Below, one piece after another: positions 1 to 12,800 of a stretch of 64,000 nucleotides of DNA (position 1 is the first letter of the stretch; each line of letters opens with the position of its first letter). Position numbers and translations under genes: made by a program. The stretch comes from Serratia silvae (GTDB lineage Bacteria; Pseudomonadota; Gammaproteobacteria; Enterobacterales; Enterobacteriaceae): contig NZ_JAGQDC010000006.1 in the NCBI RefSeq assembly GCF_023282985.1, positions 1-64,000 of the forward strand, written 5' to 3'. The notes beneath the pieces were generated by a model. It had not been told where the DNA came from. It worked only from the letters and a program-made list of their open reading frames with translations, and did no database searches.

Positions 1-49
1 ACCCTACGGGTTCGAGCTTAGTACGCCCCTCCGGGGCGCCAAAGCAATG

Positions 50-75
50 CCGCCTTCTATGAAGGCGGATTTTTA
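50..75 (+). terminator. hairpin with T-run downstream of accC
   Basis: An 8-bp perfect stem (50-57 with 61-68, loop of three bases) is followed by a short T-run on the plus strand. The T-run faces the plus direction, so it would stop transcription entering from the left of the window. It may also work as a weak stop for the convergent accBC transcript. A second GC-rich hairpin (24-29 with 33-38) lies just to its left. Confidence 0.5.
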
Positions 76-100
76 CTAACCCAATATCGTTAACCGATGA

Positions 101-1450
<1,350 letters not shown>

Positions 1451-1461
1451 GGTGCGCCTCG

Positions 1462-1926
1462 TTATTCGATGACGACCAGTGGCTCGTCAAATTCAACCGG
1501 TTGGCCGTTTTCTACCATGATCGCTTTAACCACACCGGATTTGTCCGCTTCAATCTGGTTCATCATTTTCATGGCTTCAACAATGCACAGAGTATCACCG
1601 GCGTTCACTTTCTGGCCCACTTCCACGAAGGCTTTCGCGTCTGGGCTTGGGGTGCGGTAGAAGGTCCCTACCATTGGTGAACGAACGATATGGCCACTCA
1701 TGGCCGCTGGTGCTGCTGGGGTTTCTGCGGCAGCAGGGGCAACGGCGTTGGCCAGAGCAGGTTGCTGCTGCTGGGCTGGCATTGCGTACTGTTGCATCAT
1801 TGGGTAAGCCTGCACCGGTGCGGCACGGCTGATGCGAACCGACTCTTCGCCTTCAGAGATTTCCAGTTCAGAAATGCCTGATTCTTCAACCAGTTCGATC
1901 AGTTTCTTGATTTTACGAATATCCAT
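1462..1926 (-). CDS. accB: acetyl-CoA carboxylase biotin carboxyl carrier protein
   Basis: AccB (BCCP) carries the biotin that shuttles CO2 from AccC to the AccA/AccD carboxyltransferase. The 154-residue protein has an N-terminal helix region ([17 protein letters not shown]), an Ala/Pro/Gln-rich linker at about residues 35-80, and a C-terminal biotinyl domain. That domain contains [12 protein letters not shown], where the lysine between the two methionines is biotinylated. It lies between aroQ (32 bp upstream) and accC (11 bp downstream), so the three are probably co-transcribed. In E. coli accB autoregulates its own promoter; no operator was identified here. Confidence 0.98.
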   Translation of the reverse strand: MDIRKIKKLIELVEESGISELEISEGEESVRISRAAPVQAYPMMQQYAMPAQQQQPALANAVAPAAAETPAAPAAMSGHIVRSPMVGTFYRTPSPDAKAFVEVGQKVNAGDTLCIVEAMKMMNQIEADKSGVVKAIMVENGQPVEFDEPLVVIE

Positions 1927-1958
1927 GAGTGTGATTCCGTACTCTTTTTGTGTAGCAA

Positions 1959-2411
1959 TTAGTGGGTTTTTGACAAACGGCGAACCGCTGCCTGTAAAGC
2001 AAATGTGTAGCCATCCGCGCCGAGGCCACAGATCACGCCTACCGCGATATCAGACAGGTAGGAGTGATGACGGAAAGGCTCACGAGCGTACACGTTGGAC
2101 AGGTGGATCTCGATAAACGGGATCTGTACTGCCAATAGTGCATCGCGCAACGCCACGCTGGTGTGCGTGAACGCGGCAGCGTTAATCAGGATAAAATCCG
2201 TATTGCCGCGTGCCTGATGAATGCGATCGATGAGCGCATGCTCGGCGTTGGACTGCAGATGGCTCAGGGTGATATCTAGCGCGAGCGCCTGGTTTTCCAA
2301 TCCGTTAACAATCTCTTCCAGCGTAGCGCTGCCGTACTTCTCCGGCTCACGCGTCCCCAGCAGATTCAGATTGGGGCCGTTCAGAAGCAAAATGTGAAAC
2401 TTATCCGCCAT
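1959..2411 (-). CDS. aroQ: type II 3-dehydroquinate dehydratase
   Basis: This 150-residue enzyme converts 3-dehydroquinate to 3-dehydroshikimate in the shikimate pathway. Family signatures are visible: [19 protein letters not shown] at the N-terminus with the catalytic tyrosine in EKYG, the substrate-binding segment [17 protein letters not shown], and [18 protein letters not shown] with the catalytic histidine. E. coli uses the unrelated type I enzyme AroD, but type II aroQ directly upstream of accBC is a common gammaproteobacterial arrangement. It is probably the first gene of the aroQ-accB-accC operon. Confidence 0.96.
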   Translation of the reverse strand: MADKFHILLLNGPNLNLLGTREPEKYGSATLEEIVNGLENQALALDITLSHLQSNAEHALIDRIHQARGNTDFILINAAAFTHTSVALRDALLAVQIPFIEIHLSNVYAREPFRHHSYLSDIAVGVICGLGADGYTFALQAAVRRLSKTH

Positions 2412-2687
2412 TGTGCTGGTATCTCCGGCAATAAAACCATCATCGTAGAAAATAACCCGATGTCAGCGATTTGTCACCTGTTACGCGCAGATTTTGCTGC
2501 CGCGACAGGTTCAAGGTCGGGCATTATAACGATATCGTGGCAATTCGCAGCTAAATACTGGTCTTATCAGCGAAGATATTCAACCCTAAATCGGCAAACA
2601 CCAAGTGCCGCTATTGGATTATGAGGGGTAGAACACAGAAAAGTTCCGTGCCCCGCCAGGGGATTTTTACCGTCAATCTTGCCGGTT
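2412..2687. promoter_or_regulatory. aroQ-accBC upstream region with candidate -10
   Basis: This 276-bp gene-free stretch separates aroQ from the 3' end of msrQ, both on the minus strand. Read on the minus strand it contains TATAAT (plus-strand 2523-2528), about 110 bp upstream of aroQ. No good -35 is seen at 16-18 bp, so the promoter is tentative. No gene or repeat was recognised. Confidence 0.35.
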
Positions 2688-3296
2688 TTAGCGCGGTTTA
2701 CGCCACCACGAGCGGAATTTCTTGTAACGCAGAGCTAACAACAGCAGCGCCAGTGACGCGTAAATAAAAGGCTGCGGTGACAACGTTTTTACCGACCAAA
2801 GGTAGTGGATCGGTGCCAGGATCGCCACCAGATAGACGAAGTTATGCAGCTTCTGCCAGTTGGCCCCCAATTTACGCTGTGCCCATAGCGTTGAGGTGGC
2901 CGCCAGAGCCAGCAAGATCAACCAGCAGAGGATACCTAGCGTCAGATAGGGGCGAGTTACCAGCTCGCGCCCCAGCAGGCCTATGTTGCTCAGCCCCAGT
3001 TCCAGCGTCGAGTAGCTTACCAGATGCAGGGTTCCCCAAGCAAAACACCACAAACCCAGCAGGCGTCGGCAACGGATCAGCAATGGCTGGCGCGCGTAGC
3101 GGGCCAATGGAGTGACGAGCAGGGTGGCCAGCAGCAATTTCAACGTCATCCTGCCGGTAAAATGCTGGATATCCTTGGCCGGATCGGCACTGAACCAGCC
3201 CTGATCGACGGACAACACCAGCCACAGAAAGGGCAGGAATGCCGCCAGGTAGATGGCTACTTTTAGCCAGGTGATCTGCTTGGGGGTTAAGCGCAC
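2688..3296 (-). CDS. msrQ: MsrPQ system heme-binding membrane subunit MsrQ
   Basis: MsrQ (YedZ) is an inner-membrane heme b protein that passes quinone-derived electrons to periplasmic MsrP for repair of oxidised methionines. The 202 residues contain about six hydrophobic helices. Histidines typical of the ferric-reductase-like domain are seen, for example in [10 protein letters not shown] and KLHNFVYLV. It follows msrP directly: MsrP stops at 3297 and MsrQ starts at 3296, so translation is probably coupled. The length is close to the 211 residues of E. coli MsrQ. Confidence 0.95.
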   Translation of the reverse strand: MRLTPKQITWLKVAIYLAAFLPFLWLVLSVDQGWFSADPAKDIQHFTGRMTLKLLLATLLVTPLARYARQPLLIRCRRLLGLWCFAWGTLHLVSYSTLELGLSNIGLLGRELVTRPYLTLGILCWLILLALAATSTLWAQRKLGANWQKLHNFVYLVAILAPIHYLWSVKTLSPQPFIYASLALLLLALRYKKFRSWWRKPR

Positions 3297-4298
3297 TCAG
3301 AAGTTCTCCCGTAAATCGAGGCCGCGATACAGCGAAGCTACCTGCTCGGCATAACCGTTGAACAGCAGCGTCGGCTGACGTTTCACATCCAAAATGCCAC
3401 CTGAACCGATGAAACGTTCGGTAGCCTGCGACCAGCGCGGATGATCGACATGGGGGTTCACGTTGGCGTAAAAACCATATTCGTTGGGAGCAGACAGATT
3501 CCAGGTGGTTGGCGGTTGTTCGCGGGTCAGGGTGATCTGCACGATGGACTTGATGCCTTTGAAGCCATACTTCCATGGGGTGATCAGGCGTACCGGAGCA
3601 CCGTTTTGCGGTGGCAGCATCTTGCCATACACGCCCACGGTTAACAGAGCCAGTGGATGCATGGCTTCATCAAGGCGCAAACCTTCGACATAGGGATACT
3701 TGAGGCCACCGCCGATAAAGCGATCTTTCTGGCCAGGCATCTGTTCTGGATCGTACAGCGTTTGGAAAGCCACGTAGCGCGCGTTGCTGTTGGGTTCGGC
3801 CAGCTTAAGCAGTTTGCCCAGCTCAAAGCCGATCCACGGCACCACCATCGACCAGGCTTCGACGCAGCGCATGCGATAAATGCGTTGCTCCAGCGGGAAA
3901 CGCTTGAGTAAATCGTCGATATCCAGCGTCATTGGCTTGCCGACTTCGCCGTCGATTTTCACCTTCCAGTCCGCTGTTTTCAGGGAGCCGGCGTTGGCGG
4001 CGGGATCGGCCTTATCCAGACCAAACTCGTAGAAATTATTGTAACCCGAGACTTTCTCTTCTGGCGTCAGTGGCAGATTGGCTTGCCAGATTTCGGGTTT
4101 GCTGAAATCCAGCGCTTTGCCCGGAGGAGCCGCAGGCCGATCGTTACCTTTGAACCATGACAGCAAGCCGGCCTGTGCCTGGATGGGCAAAGCCAGCGAG
4201 GTTGCCGTGATCCCTAGCGCTTGGAGTACCTTGCGCCGTTGATAGAACACGCTTTCCGGTGTGACATCGGCTTCGGTCAGTTTTTGCTGTTGTTTCAT
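3297..4298 (-). CDS. msrP: periplasmic methionine sulfoxide reductase catalytic subunit MsrP
   Basis: MsrP (YedY) is a molybdopterin enzyme that reduces both stereoisomers of methionine sulfoxide in periplasmic proteins. A longer frame is open upstream, but the start at 4298 is chosen because a GGAG Shine-Dalgarno lies just before it and the 333-residue product has the family length. The N-terminus carries a twin-arginine signal ([11 protein letters not shown] followed by a hydrophobic stretch). The conserved molybdenum-ligand cysteine is in [12 protein letters not shown]. It is the first gene of the msrPQ pair. Confidence 0.95.
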   Translation of the reverse strand: MKQQQKLTEADVTPESVFYQRRKVLQALGITATSLALPIQAQAGLLSWFKGNDRPAAPPGKALDFSKPEIWQANLPLTPEEKVSGYNNFYEFGLDKADPAANAGSLKTADWKVKIDGEVGKPMTLDIDDLLKRFPLEQRIYRMRCVEAWSMVVPWIGFELGKLLKLAEPNSNARYVAFQTLYDPEQMPGQKDRFIGGGLKYPYVEGLRLDEAMHPLALLTVGVYGKMLPPQNGAPVRLITPWKYGFKGIKSIVQITLTREQPPTTWNLSAPNEYGFYANVNPHVDHPRWSQATERFIGSGGILDVKRQPTLLFNGYAEQVASLYRGLDLRENF

Positions 4299-4459
4299 TT
4301 TTTTCTCCGCAAGTGATGGTGTAAGCATGGCGTGAAAGCCAACTTTCTGCGAGAGGGTGGATGCAAATAGAGGTAAATGAGAGGTGATTTCTTGTGAGGA
4401 ATAAGCAGGCACCGCATGCAGCGCCTGCGCCCCTACATGTTATGAATGGAGTTGAATCA

Positions 4460-5437
4460 TTAACGGATCTTCACCAGGGTGCGGCCAGTGATCTGATTGT
4501 TCATCAGCGCGGTGGCTGCAGCGGGCGCGTCTTCCAACGGAATTTCCTGCGTGGCTTGCTCATAGAAGCTTTCTGGCAGGATCCCGGCCAGACGTTCCCA
4601 AGCGGTTTGACGACGATGCAGTGGCGTTAGCACCGAATCAACGCCTTGCAGACGCACGTTACGCAAAATAAACGGCATCACGGTAGTCGGTAACTGGTAG
4701 CCTCCCGCCAAGCCGCAGGCGGCGACGGTGCCGTTGTAATTCATCTGTGCCAGCACGCGAGCCAGTAATTTGTCGCCGACGGTGTCGATGGCGCCGGCCC
4801 ACAGCTGTTTCTCCAGCGGGCGCGGTGTTTCAATATACTCGCTACGGGGCAGCACAGTTTTGGCTCCCAGGGATTGTAGATAGTCGGTATTGCTGTCGCG
4901 CCCGCTGATGGCGGTGACGCTATAGCCCAGAGCGGACAGCAGGGCGACCGCTGTGCTCCCCACGCCGCCGCTGGCTCCGGTGACCAGAACGTCGCCGTCC
5001 TCCGGTTTCACTCCGCCTTCTTCCAGTGCCATCACGCATAGCATGGCAGTAAAACCGGCGGTGCCTAGGATCATCGCTTTGCGTTCACATAGCCCTTTTG
5101 GCAGCGGTACCAGCCATTCACCGCTAACGCGGGCCTGCTCGCCCAACCCGCCCCAGTGATTTTCACCAACGCCCCAGCCAGTGAGCACTACGCTTTGGCC
5201 TGGTTTAAAACGCGGATCTTTGCTGCTGTGTACCTGTCCGGCAAAATCGATACCAGGAACCATTGGGAAGTGACGAATGATCTTGCCCGTGCCGGTGATC
5301 GCCAGAGCATCCTTATAGTTGAGGCTGGACCAGTTGACGTCGACCGTCACGTCACCTTCTGGAAGCCGATCATTGTCAATATCCTTGACTTGTGCCAGGG
5401 TTTTATCGCCAACTTGTTCCAACAATAATACACGCAT
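4460..5437 (-). CDS. acuI: acrylyl-CoA reductase (NADPH), quinone-oxidoreductase family
   Basis: AcuI (YhdH) reduces toxic acryloyl-CoA to propionyl-CoA with NADPH in the cytoplasm. The protein is a zinc-independent medium-chain dehydrogenase/reductase. It has an N-terminal GroES-like domain and a Rossmann fold with VTGASGGVGSTAVALL near residue 150. The start at 5437 (MRVLLLEQ) is preferred over an upstream in-frame ATG because GGGGA lies at suitable spacing and it gives 325 residues, like E. coli YhdH. It is transcribed divergently from csrD, as in enteric genomes. Confidence 0.93.
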   Translation of the reverse strand: MRVLLLEQVGDKTLAQVKDIDNDRLPEGDVTVDVNWSSLNYKDALAITGTGKIIRHFPMVPGIDFAGQVHSSKDPRFKPGQSVVLTGWGVGENHWGGLGEQARVSGEWLVPLPKGLCERKAMILGTAGFTAMLCVMALEEGGVKPEDGDVLVTGASGGVGSTAVALLSALGYSVTAISGRDSNTDYLQSLGAKTVLPRSEYIETPRPLEKQLWAGAIDTVGDKLLARVLAQMNYNGTVAACGLAGGYQLPTTVMPFILRNVRLQGVDSVLTPLHRRQTAWERLAGILPESFYEQATQEIPLEDAPAAATALMNNQITGRTLVKIR

Positions 5438-5733
5438 GTCATTGTTCCCCGCTTTTTTCATATATTATATGAATGTATGGTTCAGTATTGTCTGACTATA
5501 TGCATAATAAAAAAGCCTGTCCTGATAAAGGACAAAAAAATAGTGCTTAATGGTTTTCTTCGCCGGCCAGGCTTGATAGCTTTGTAAAGCTAACCTGATG
5601 CTTGGCAAAGAAATTGAAGTCGCTTCATGATTTTTAATATCAGGGTATTGCGTTGTTTTTATTCGAGCAGGAACGGGGCCTTGTCACATCAAAAGGTGAC
5701 TCTTCATTTTATCATCGCGCAGAAGGCACAGGG
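5438..5733. promoter_or_regulatory. acuI/csrD divergent intergenic region
   Basis: This 296-bp region separates two divergent genes and must hold both promoters. Visible structures are a short hairpin (5519-5523 with 5529-5533) beside A/T runs, and a palindrome with 7-bp arms, TAGCTTT-N2-AAAGCTA (5577-5592). A frame in phase with csrD is open from 5653, but the upstream segment is not family-like. No promoter could be assigned with confidence. Confidence 0.4.
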
Positions 5734-7665
5734 ATGAGATTTACAACCAAACTCTCTGCTCTAATCACCCTGCTCGTCGCATTGGCTATGTTTTTGATGC
5801 TGATGGGGTGTTCATACAGTTTCTTTTACGTGACCCAGGAGCGCCTCGAGCGCCGTTTTGAAGCCTTGGCAACCTCCATCGATCAGGCAATGCTGTTCCA
5901 ACCTCTGCAGGCTCAGGATAACTGGTTGCCCTTGGTGATGCGGCCGCTAGGCATCGTTGCGATTCATGTAGATACCGAAACCAGCAACCTTTTCTCCTAC
6001 AGCCTGCCGAGCATCAAAGCCCCTTGGGCATCGTTGGCCGGCTACCGGCAAACCTCGCTAACCATGATGCATCACCCCGGCACTCGGGTTAATGTCACCT
6101 ACCTCGATCCGTTCGCCAGCGACGTGCGCTCATTGCAGTCCACGGCGGCGGTAACGCTGTCGATAGTCATCATGGTGGTGATCCTGCTGCTCAGCTTACG
6201 CTGGCTGCGCGAACAGGCGGTAGGTGAAGATCGCCTGGAGCGCCGAGCGCGGCGCATTCTCAACGGCGAGCGTGAACAGGTGCTGAAGGGTGACGTTCGC
6301 GAATGGCCCGCTAGCGTCAGCGGTGCGTTGGATCGCCTGCTGGCCGATCTGGCCGAAGCGCGTGAGGAGCGCAGCCGGGTGGATACCTTGATCCGTGCTT
6401 TTGCCGCTCAGGATGCGAAAACTGGCCTCAATAACCGCCTGTTCTTTGATAACCAGCTCACTACTCAGCTGGAAGATGTCGGGTCACACGGTATCGTCAT
6501 GATGGTGCGCCTGCCGGATTTCGATACCCTGCGTGAAATTCACGGCAATGCGGCGGTGCAGGAGCTGATGTATTCGTTGGTCAACCTGCTGTCCACCTTT
6601 GTCATGCGTTACCCAGCCGCCTTACTGGCCCGTTATTTCCACAGTGACTTTACCGTTCTGTTGCCACACCGCACGCTGAAAGAAGCGGACGGCATCGCGG
6701 CGCAGTTGGTCAACGCGATCGACTCTTTACCCTCAACGGCGCTGATCGACCGTGAGGCGTTCTTGCATATCGGTATTGTTGCCTACCGCAGCGGGCAGAC
6801 CACGGAAGAGATCATCGATTACGCCGAACAGGCGACCCGTCATGCCGTGCTGCAAGGTGAAAACGGCTGGTACGTCTATGATAGCGATGTGCCAGAGAAA
6901 GGGCGCGGCAGCGTTAAATGGCGTACGCTGCTTGAACAGGTGCTGGCACGTGGCGGCCCTCGTTTATATCAAAAACCGGCGGTGACGGTGGATGGAGATG
7001 TGCATCACCGTGAAATCATGAGCCGGATTTATGATGGCGCACAGGAACTGTTGCCTGCCGAGTATATGCCGCTGGTCAATCAGCTTGGTTTAGCTGAAAG
7101 CTATGACCGCCAGCAGATGAATCGGATTATTCCTTTATTGGCGCTGTGGCCGGAAGAGACTCTGGCGTTTCCGCTATGCGTTGATTCATTATTGCAGCGC
7201 AGTTTCCAGCGTTGGCTGCGCGATACCCTGTTACAGTGTGAAAAAAGTCACCGTCGACGAATTCTGATTGAACTTGCAGAGGCAGATGTGTGTCAACATA
7301 TCGACCGTTTGCGTCCGGTGTTGCGATTGCTGACCGGAGTGGGCTGTCGTCTGGCGGTTTCTCAGGCCGGATTGACGGTGGTGAGTACCTCTTATATCAA
7401 GTCGTTACCGGTGGAGATCGTCAAGCTTCACCCAGGATTGGTGCGGAGTATTGACCGTCGGGATGAGAATCAGCTGTTTGTTCAGAGCCTGACCGGTGCC
7501 TGTGAGGGCACTCAAGCGAAGGTTTTTGCCGCCAGCGTGCGTACGCGCAACGAATGGCAGACGCTGAAAGAGCGCGGGATCCTCGGTGGGCAGGGGGACT
7601 TTTTCGCCTCGCCAGAGCCGATCGACATAGCTCGCAAAAAATATTCGCGTCGATATCGTGTTTAA
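5734..7665 (+). CDS. csrD: RNase E specificity factor CsrD (degenerate GGDEF-EAL protein)
   Basis: CsrD targets the CsrB/CsrC sponge RNAs for RNase E decay and so controls free CsrA. The start at 5734 (MRFTTKLSA) gives 643 residues, against 646 in E. coli. The order is an N-terminal membrane helix (about 8-32), a periplasmic segment, a second helix (about 130-152), a HAMP-like linker, a GGDEF-like domain with the degenerate signature HSDFTV, and a C-terminal EAL-like domain lacking the EAL motif. The degenerate motifs fit the known absence of cyclic-di-GMP turnover activity. It lies directly upstream of mreB, as in E. coli. Confidence 0.94.
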   Translation: MRFTTKLSALITLLVALAMFLMLMGCSYSFFYVTQERLERRFEALATSIDQAMLFQPLQAQDNWLPLVMRPLGIVAIHVDTETSNLFSYSLPSIKAPWASLAGYRQTSLTMMHHPGTRVNVTYLDPFASDVRSLQSTAAVTLSIVIMVVILLLSLRWLREQAVGEDRLERRARRILNGEREQVLKGDVREWPASVSGALDRLLADLAEAREERSRVDTLIRAFAAQDAKTGLNNRLFFDNQLTTQLEDVGSHGIVMMVRLPDFDTLREIHGNAAVQELMYSLVNLLSTFVMRYPAALLARYFHSDFTVLLPHRTLKEADGIAAQLVNAIDSLPSTALIDREAFLHIGIVAYRSGQTTEEIIDYAEQATRHAVLQGENGWYVYDSDVPEKGRGSVKWRTLLEQVLARGGPRLYQKPAVTVDGDVHHREIMSRIYDGAQELLPAEYMPLVNQLGLAESYDRQQMNRIIPLLALWPEETLAFPLCVDSLLQRSFQRWLRDTLLQCEKSHRRRILIELAEADVCQHIDRLRPVLRLLTGVGCRLAVSQAGLTVVSTSYIKSLPVEIVKLHPGLVRSIDRRDENQLFVQSLTGACEGTQAKVFAASVRTRNEWQTLKERGILGGQGDFFASPEPIDIARKKYSRRYRV

Positions 7666-9030
<1,365 letters not shown>

Positions 9031-9126
9031 TGAGCAGCCCCAGAATGGAGGGATCGTAGCGGATGACGGCATTTATCGGGCATCTGGTGCGTTCCCCTTT
9101 CTGTTGTCGAGGAACGTGCATAATTT

Positions 9127-10116
9127 ATGAAGCCGATTTTTAGCAGGGGGCCTTCCCTGCAACTACGACTTTTCCTGGCAGTGATCGTGGCGATTGCGCT
9201 GATCGTTGCCGACAGCCGGCTCGGTACGTTCGTTAAAATACGAAACTACATGGATACCGCCGTCAGCCCTTTTTACTTCTTGGCTAATGGGCCGCGTAAA
9301 GTTTTGGACAGCGTATCGGAAACGCTGGCTACCCGCCAACAGCTAGAGCTGGAAAACCGTGCTCTGCGGCAGGAACTGTTACTCAAAAACAGCGATATTC
9401 TTCTTCTTGGCCAATTCAAACAGGAAAATGCCCGTTTGCGTGAGCTGCTAGGCTCGCCGTTGCGCCAGGACGAACATAAAATGGTCACCCAGGTGATCTC
9501 CACCGGTTCTGACCCTTATAGCGATCAGGTAGTGATTGATAAAGGCTCGGACAACGGGGTGTATGAAGGGCAGCCGGTTATCAGTGATAAAGGCGTGGTC
9601 GGGCAGGTGGTGGCGGTGGCTAAAATGACCAGCCGCGTCCTGCTGATCTGTGATGCTTCCCATGCGTTGCCAATCCAGGTCTTGCGCAATGATATCCGGG
9701 TGATTGCCGCAGGCAGTGGCTGCACCGATGACCTACAGTTGGAACACCTGCCGGGCAATACCGATATCCGCGTCGGGGATGTGCTGGTCACCTCTGGTTT
9801 GGGCGGGCGGTTCCCGGAAGGTTATCCGGTGGCTGTGGTGTCTTCGGTAAAGGTGGATAACCAACGAGCTTATACCGTGATCCAGGCGCGGCCAACCGCT
9901 GGCCTGCAACGCCTGCGCTATCTGTTGTTATTGTGGGGCGCCGATCGCAACGGCACCATGCCGCTGCCGCCAGAGGAAGTTCACCGCGTAGCCAATGAAC
10001 GCCTGATGCAGATGATGCCGCAGGTATTGCCACCGGCCGATGCCATGGGCCCACCGGCTCCGCTACCAGCACCCGCTACTGGTACCGTTCAGCCTCCGGC
10101 GGGGGCAATCCGATGA
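9127..10116 (+). CDS. mreC: rod shape-determining protein MreC
   Basis: MreC is a bitopic inner-membrane protein that links MreB filaments to MreD, RodA and PBP2 in the periplasm. The 329-residue product has a short cytoplasmic tail, one membrane helix (about 11-28), a coiled coil (about 70-105, with [12 protein letters not shown]), and the beta-rich MreC domain. A Pro/Ala-rich C-terminal tail follows. It lies 96 bp after mreB, and its stop overlaps the mreD start by 4 bp. Confidence 0.97.
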   Translation: MKPIFSRGPSLQLRLFLAVIVAIALIVADSRLGTFVKIRNYMDTAVSPFYFLANGPRKVLDSVSETLATRQQLELENRALRQELLLKNSDILLLGQFKQENARLRELLGSPLRQDEHKMVTQVISTGSDPYSDQVVIDKGSDNGVYEGQPVISDKGVVGQVVAVAKMTSRVLLICDASHALPIQVLRNDIRVIAAGSGCTDDLQLEHLPGNTDIRVGDVLVTSGLGGRFPEGYPVAVVSSVKVDNQRAYTVIQARPTAGLQRLRYLLLLWGADRNGTMPLPPEEVHRVANERLMQMMPQVLPPADAMGPPAPLPAPATGTVQPPAGAIR

Positions 10117-10601
10117 ATCGCTATCGCAGCAACGGGCGCTGGATTATCTGGCTGTCATTCTTGGTGGCATTAGTGCTGCAAATCATGCCGTGGCCGGAGC
10201 AGATCTACATGTTCCGGCCATCCTGGCTGCTGCTGATCCTCACTTATTGGGTAATGGCGTTGCCACATCGGGTTAACGTCGGCACCGGGTTTATCCTCGG
10301 GCTGATCATGGATCTGATCCTGGGTTCCACGCTCGGTGTACGTGCGCTGGCCATGGGCATTATTGCTTATCTCGTCGCGTTCAAATTCCAATTATTCCGC
10401 AATATGGCATTGTGGCAGCAAGCGCTAATCGTCGTGCTGCTGTCATTGGCTATGGACGTGGTGGTGTTCTGGGCTGAGTTTTTAGTGATCAACGTCTCTT
10501 TCCGCCCCGAGGTGTTCTGGAGTAGTGTGGTCAACGGCGTACTTTGGCCGTGGTTATTCCTGCTGATGCGCAAGATCCGCCGTCAGTTTGCCGTACAATG
10601 A
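10113..10601 (+). CDS. mreD: rod shape-determining membrane protein MreD
   Basis: MreD is an integral membrane component of the elongasome and partner of MreC. The 162 residues contain about five or six hydrophobic helices with the typical N-terminus ([21 protein letters not shown]). The ATGA overlap with mreC suggests translational coupling. The family usually has about 162 residues, so the gene looks complete. Confidence 0.96.
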   Translation: MNRYRSNGRWIIWLSFLVALVLQIMPWPEQIYMFRPSWLLLILTYWVMALPHRVNVGTGFILGLIMDLILGSTLGVRALAMGIIAYLVAFKFQLFRNMALWQQALIVVLLSLAMDVVVFWAEFLVINVSFRPEVFWSSVVNGVLWPWLFLLMRKIRRQFAVQ

Positions 10602-10611
10602 GGTTATAACG

Positions 10612-11196
10612 ATGTTTTCGCTCTATCTTGCTTCTGGTTCTCCCCGTCGTCATGAACTGCTGACTTTGCTCGGCGTACCGTTCGAAGTCATTTTGACGCA
10701 TACTGAAGAGCAGCGGCAGGAAGGGGAAGCGGCGGAAAATTACGTTCGCCGTCTGGCGCAGGATAAGGCCAGGGCGGGTGTATCCCTGGCGCAACATGGT
10801 TGGCCCGTGCTGGGTGCAGATACTATCGTGGTGTTGAACGGCCAGGTGTTGGAAAAACCGCGGGATGAAGAGCATGCGGCACAGATGCTGACAGCTTTGT
10901 CCGGGAAACAGCATCAGGTGATGACCGCCGTGGCGATCGCCGATAAACAGGGCGTTTTATGCCAGCTGGTGGTCACCGACGTGACGTTCCGCAATCTGTC
11001 ACCACAGGATATCTGCGACTATATCGCCACGGGCGAACCGATGGATAAAGCGGGTGCTTACGGAATTCAAGGCAAGGGTGGTTGTTTCGTCAGAACGATA
11101 ACCGGCAGTTATCACGCGGTGATGGGATTGCCGTTGGTCGAAACACATGAGCTGCTCAGTCATTTTGTCGCATTACGAGAGGTAAGAACCGATTGA
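10612..11196 (+). CDS. maf: Maf-family nucleotide pyrophosphatase (YhdE type)
   Basis: Maf proteins hydrolyse non-canonical or modified nucleoside triphosphates. The YhdE subgroup prefers dTTP/UTP and related nucleotides. The 194-residue product shows the family signatures [10 protein letters not shown] at the N-terminus, [11 protein letters not shown] with the catalytic aspartate, KPRDEEHA, and [13 protein letters not shown]. The start at 10612 ([13 protein letters not shown]) is supported by homology. It lies 10 bp after mreD, matching the E. coli mreBCD-yhdE-rng order. Confidence 0.94.
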   Translation: MFSLYLASGSPRRHELLTLLGVPFEVILTHTEEQRQEGEAAENYVRRLAQDKARAGVSLAQHGWPVLGADTIVVLNGQVLEKPRDEEHAAQMLTALSGKQHQVMTAVAIADKQGVLCQLVVTDVTFRNLSPQDICDYIATGEPMDKAGAYGIQGKGGCFVRTITGSYHAVMGLPLVETHELLSHFVALREVRTD

Positions 11197-11281
11197 TGTC
11201 ACCACTAGATTTCCCGTCGCCGCCATAGCGTGAGCGCAGGAAAGATAAGGGGCAGGCGCTAACCGGCTCTGAGGAGAAAGC

Positions 11282-12751
11282 ATGACAGCTGAGCTACTGG
11301 TAAATATTACGCCGTCGGAAACGCGGGTTGCCTATATTGATGGCGGCATTCTGCAAGAGATCCATATTGAGCGCGAAGCCAAACGTGGCATCGTGGGCAA
11401 TATCTACAAAGGGCGTGTTAGCCGCGTGTTACCCGGCATGCAGGCGGCCTTTGTCGATATTGGCCTGGATAAAGCGGCCTTTCTGCACGCCTCCGATATC
11501 ATGCCGCACACCGAGTGTGTTGCCGGTGATGAACAAAAGAATTTCTCCGTGCGTGATATCGCCGAACTGGTGCGCCAGGGGCAGGATCTGATGGTTCAGG
11601 TGGTGAAAGACCCGCTTGGCACCAAGGGGGCACGCCTCACTACCGATATCACTCTACCTTCGCGTTACCTGGTCTTTATGCCGGGCGCTGCGCATGTGGG
11701 GGTTTCCCAACGTATTGAAAGCGAAGCCGAACGCGAGCGTCTTAAGCGTGCGGTGGCGGGATATTGCGACGATCTGGGCGGCTTTATCATCCGCACCGCG
11801 GCGGAAGGGATCGGCGAAGAAGAGCTGGCGCAGGATGCGGCCTTCCTCAAGCGCTTGTGGACCAAGGTCATGGAGCGCAAAAAGCGTAACCAGACCAAGT
11901 ACAAACTGTATGGCGAACTGGCCTTGGCGCACCGTATCCTGCGTGATTTTGCCGGGGCGGCGCTGGATCGTATCCGCGTCGATTCACGCCTGACGCACGA
12001 CCAACTGGTGGAATTTACCGGCGAGTACATCCCGGATATCACCAATAAGCTGGAGCTGTATACCGGCAGCCAGCCGATCTTCGATCTGTACGACGTTGAG
12101 AACGAGATCCAGCGAGCGCTCGAGCGCAAGGTCGAGTTGAAGTCCGGCGGTTATCTGATTATCGATCAAACCGAAGCCATGACCACCGTGGATATCAACA
12201 CCGGTGCCTTTGTCGGCCACCGCAATCTTGATGAAACCATCTTCAATACCAACATCGAAGCGACGCAGGCCATTGCCCGCCAGCTGCGGTTGCGCAATCT
12301 GGGTGGCATCATCATCATTGATTTCATCGATATGAACAATGATGAACACCGCCGCCGGGTATTGCACTCGTTGGAGCTGGCGCTGAGTAAAGATCGGGTA
12401 AAAACCACGATCAACGGTTTCTCTCAGCTAGGATTAGTGGAGATGACGCGTAAACGCACGCGTGAAAGTATTGAGCATGTGCTGTGTAACGACTGCCCGA
12501 CCTGCCAGGGCCGTGGCACGGTGAAAACGGTGGAAACCGTCTGCTATGAGATTATGCGTGAGGTCGTGCGCGTGCATCATGCTTACGATTCAGATCGTTT
12601 CCTGGTCTATGCCTCTGCGGCTGTAGGTGAGGCGCTGAAAAGTGAAGAGTCACACGCGCTGGCGGAAGTGGAAATCTTCGTTGGCAAACAGGTTAAGGTG
12701 CAGATCGAACCGTTATACAGCCAGGAACAGTTTGACGTTGTGATGATGTAA
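11282..12751 (+). CDS. rng: ribonuclease G
   Basis: RNase G is an endoribonuclease of the RNase E/G family that matures the 16S rRNA 5' end and degrades some mRNAs. The 489-residue protein has an N-terminal S1-like RNA-binding domain (about 35-120), a 5' sensor region, and the DNase I-like catalytic domain with the acidic metal-binding residues in MTTVDINTGAFVG and IIIIDFIDM. The Zn-link cysteines are in CNDCPTCQGRG. It lacks the RNase E C-terminal scaffold. The gene sits 85 bp after maf, with the Shine-Dalgarno GAGGAG before the ATG. Confidence 0.97.
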   Translation: MTAELLVNITPSETRVAYIDGGILQEIHIEREAKRGIVGNIYKGRVSRVLPGMQAAFVDIGLDKAAFLHASDIMPHTECVAGDEQKNFSVRDIAELVRQGQDLMVQVVKDPLGTKGARLTTDITLPSRYLVFMPGAAHVGVSQRIESEAERERLKRAVAGYCDDLGGFIIRTAAEGIGEEELAQDAAFLKRLWTKVMERKKRNQTKYKLYGELALAHRILRDFAGAALDRIRVDSRLTHDQLVEFTGEYIPDITNKLELYTGSQPIFDLYDVENEIQRALERKVELKSGGYLIIDQTEAMTTVDINTGAFVGHRNLDETIFNTNIEATQAIARQLRLRNLGGIIIIDFIDMNNDEHRRRVLHSLELALSKDRVKTTINGFSQLGLVEMTRKRTRESIEHVLCNDCPTCQGRGTVKTVETVCYEIMREVVRVHHAYDSDRFLVYASAAVGEALKSEESHALAEVEIFVGKQVKVQIEPLYSQEQFDVVMM

Positions 12752-12800
12752 TCCGGGGCACAAGCGTTAGGTTATATATTTGGTCATTAAGGAGAAATGC

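Noticed and set aside
1-40. tRNA-like 3' end (GGGTTCGAGC)
   Set aside because: The bases flanking the T-loop-like motif do not form a T stem or acceptor end; it is more likely part of GC-rich terminator sequence.
2872-3576. Open frame overlapping msrQ/msrP on the same strand
   Set aside because: It runs through both genes in the wrong frame and lacks any domain.
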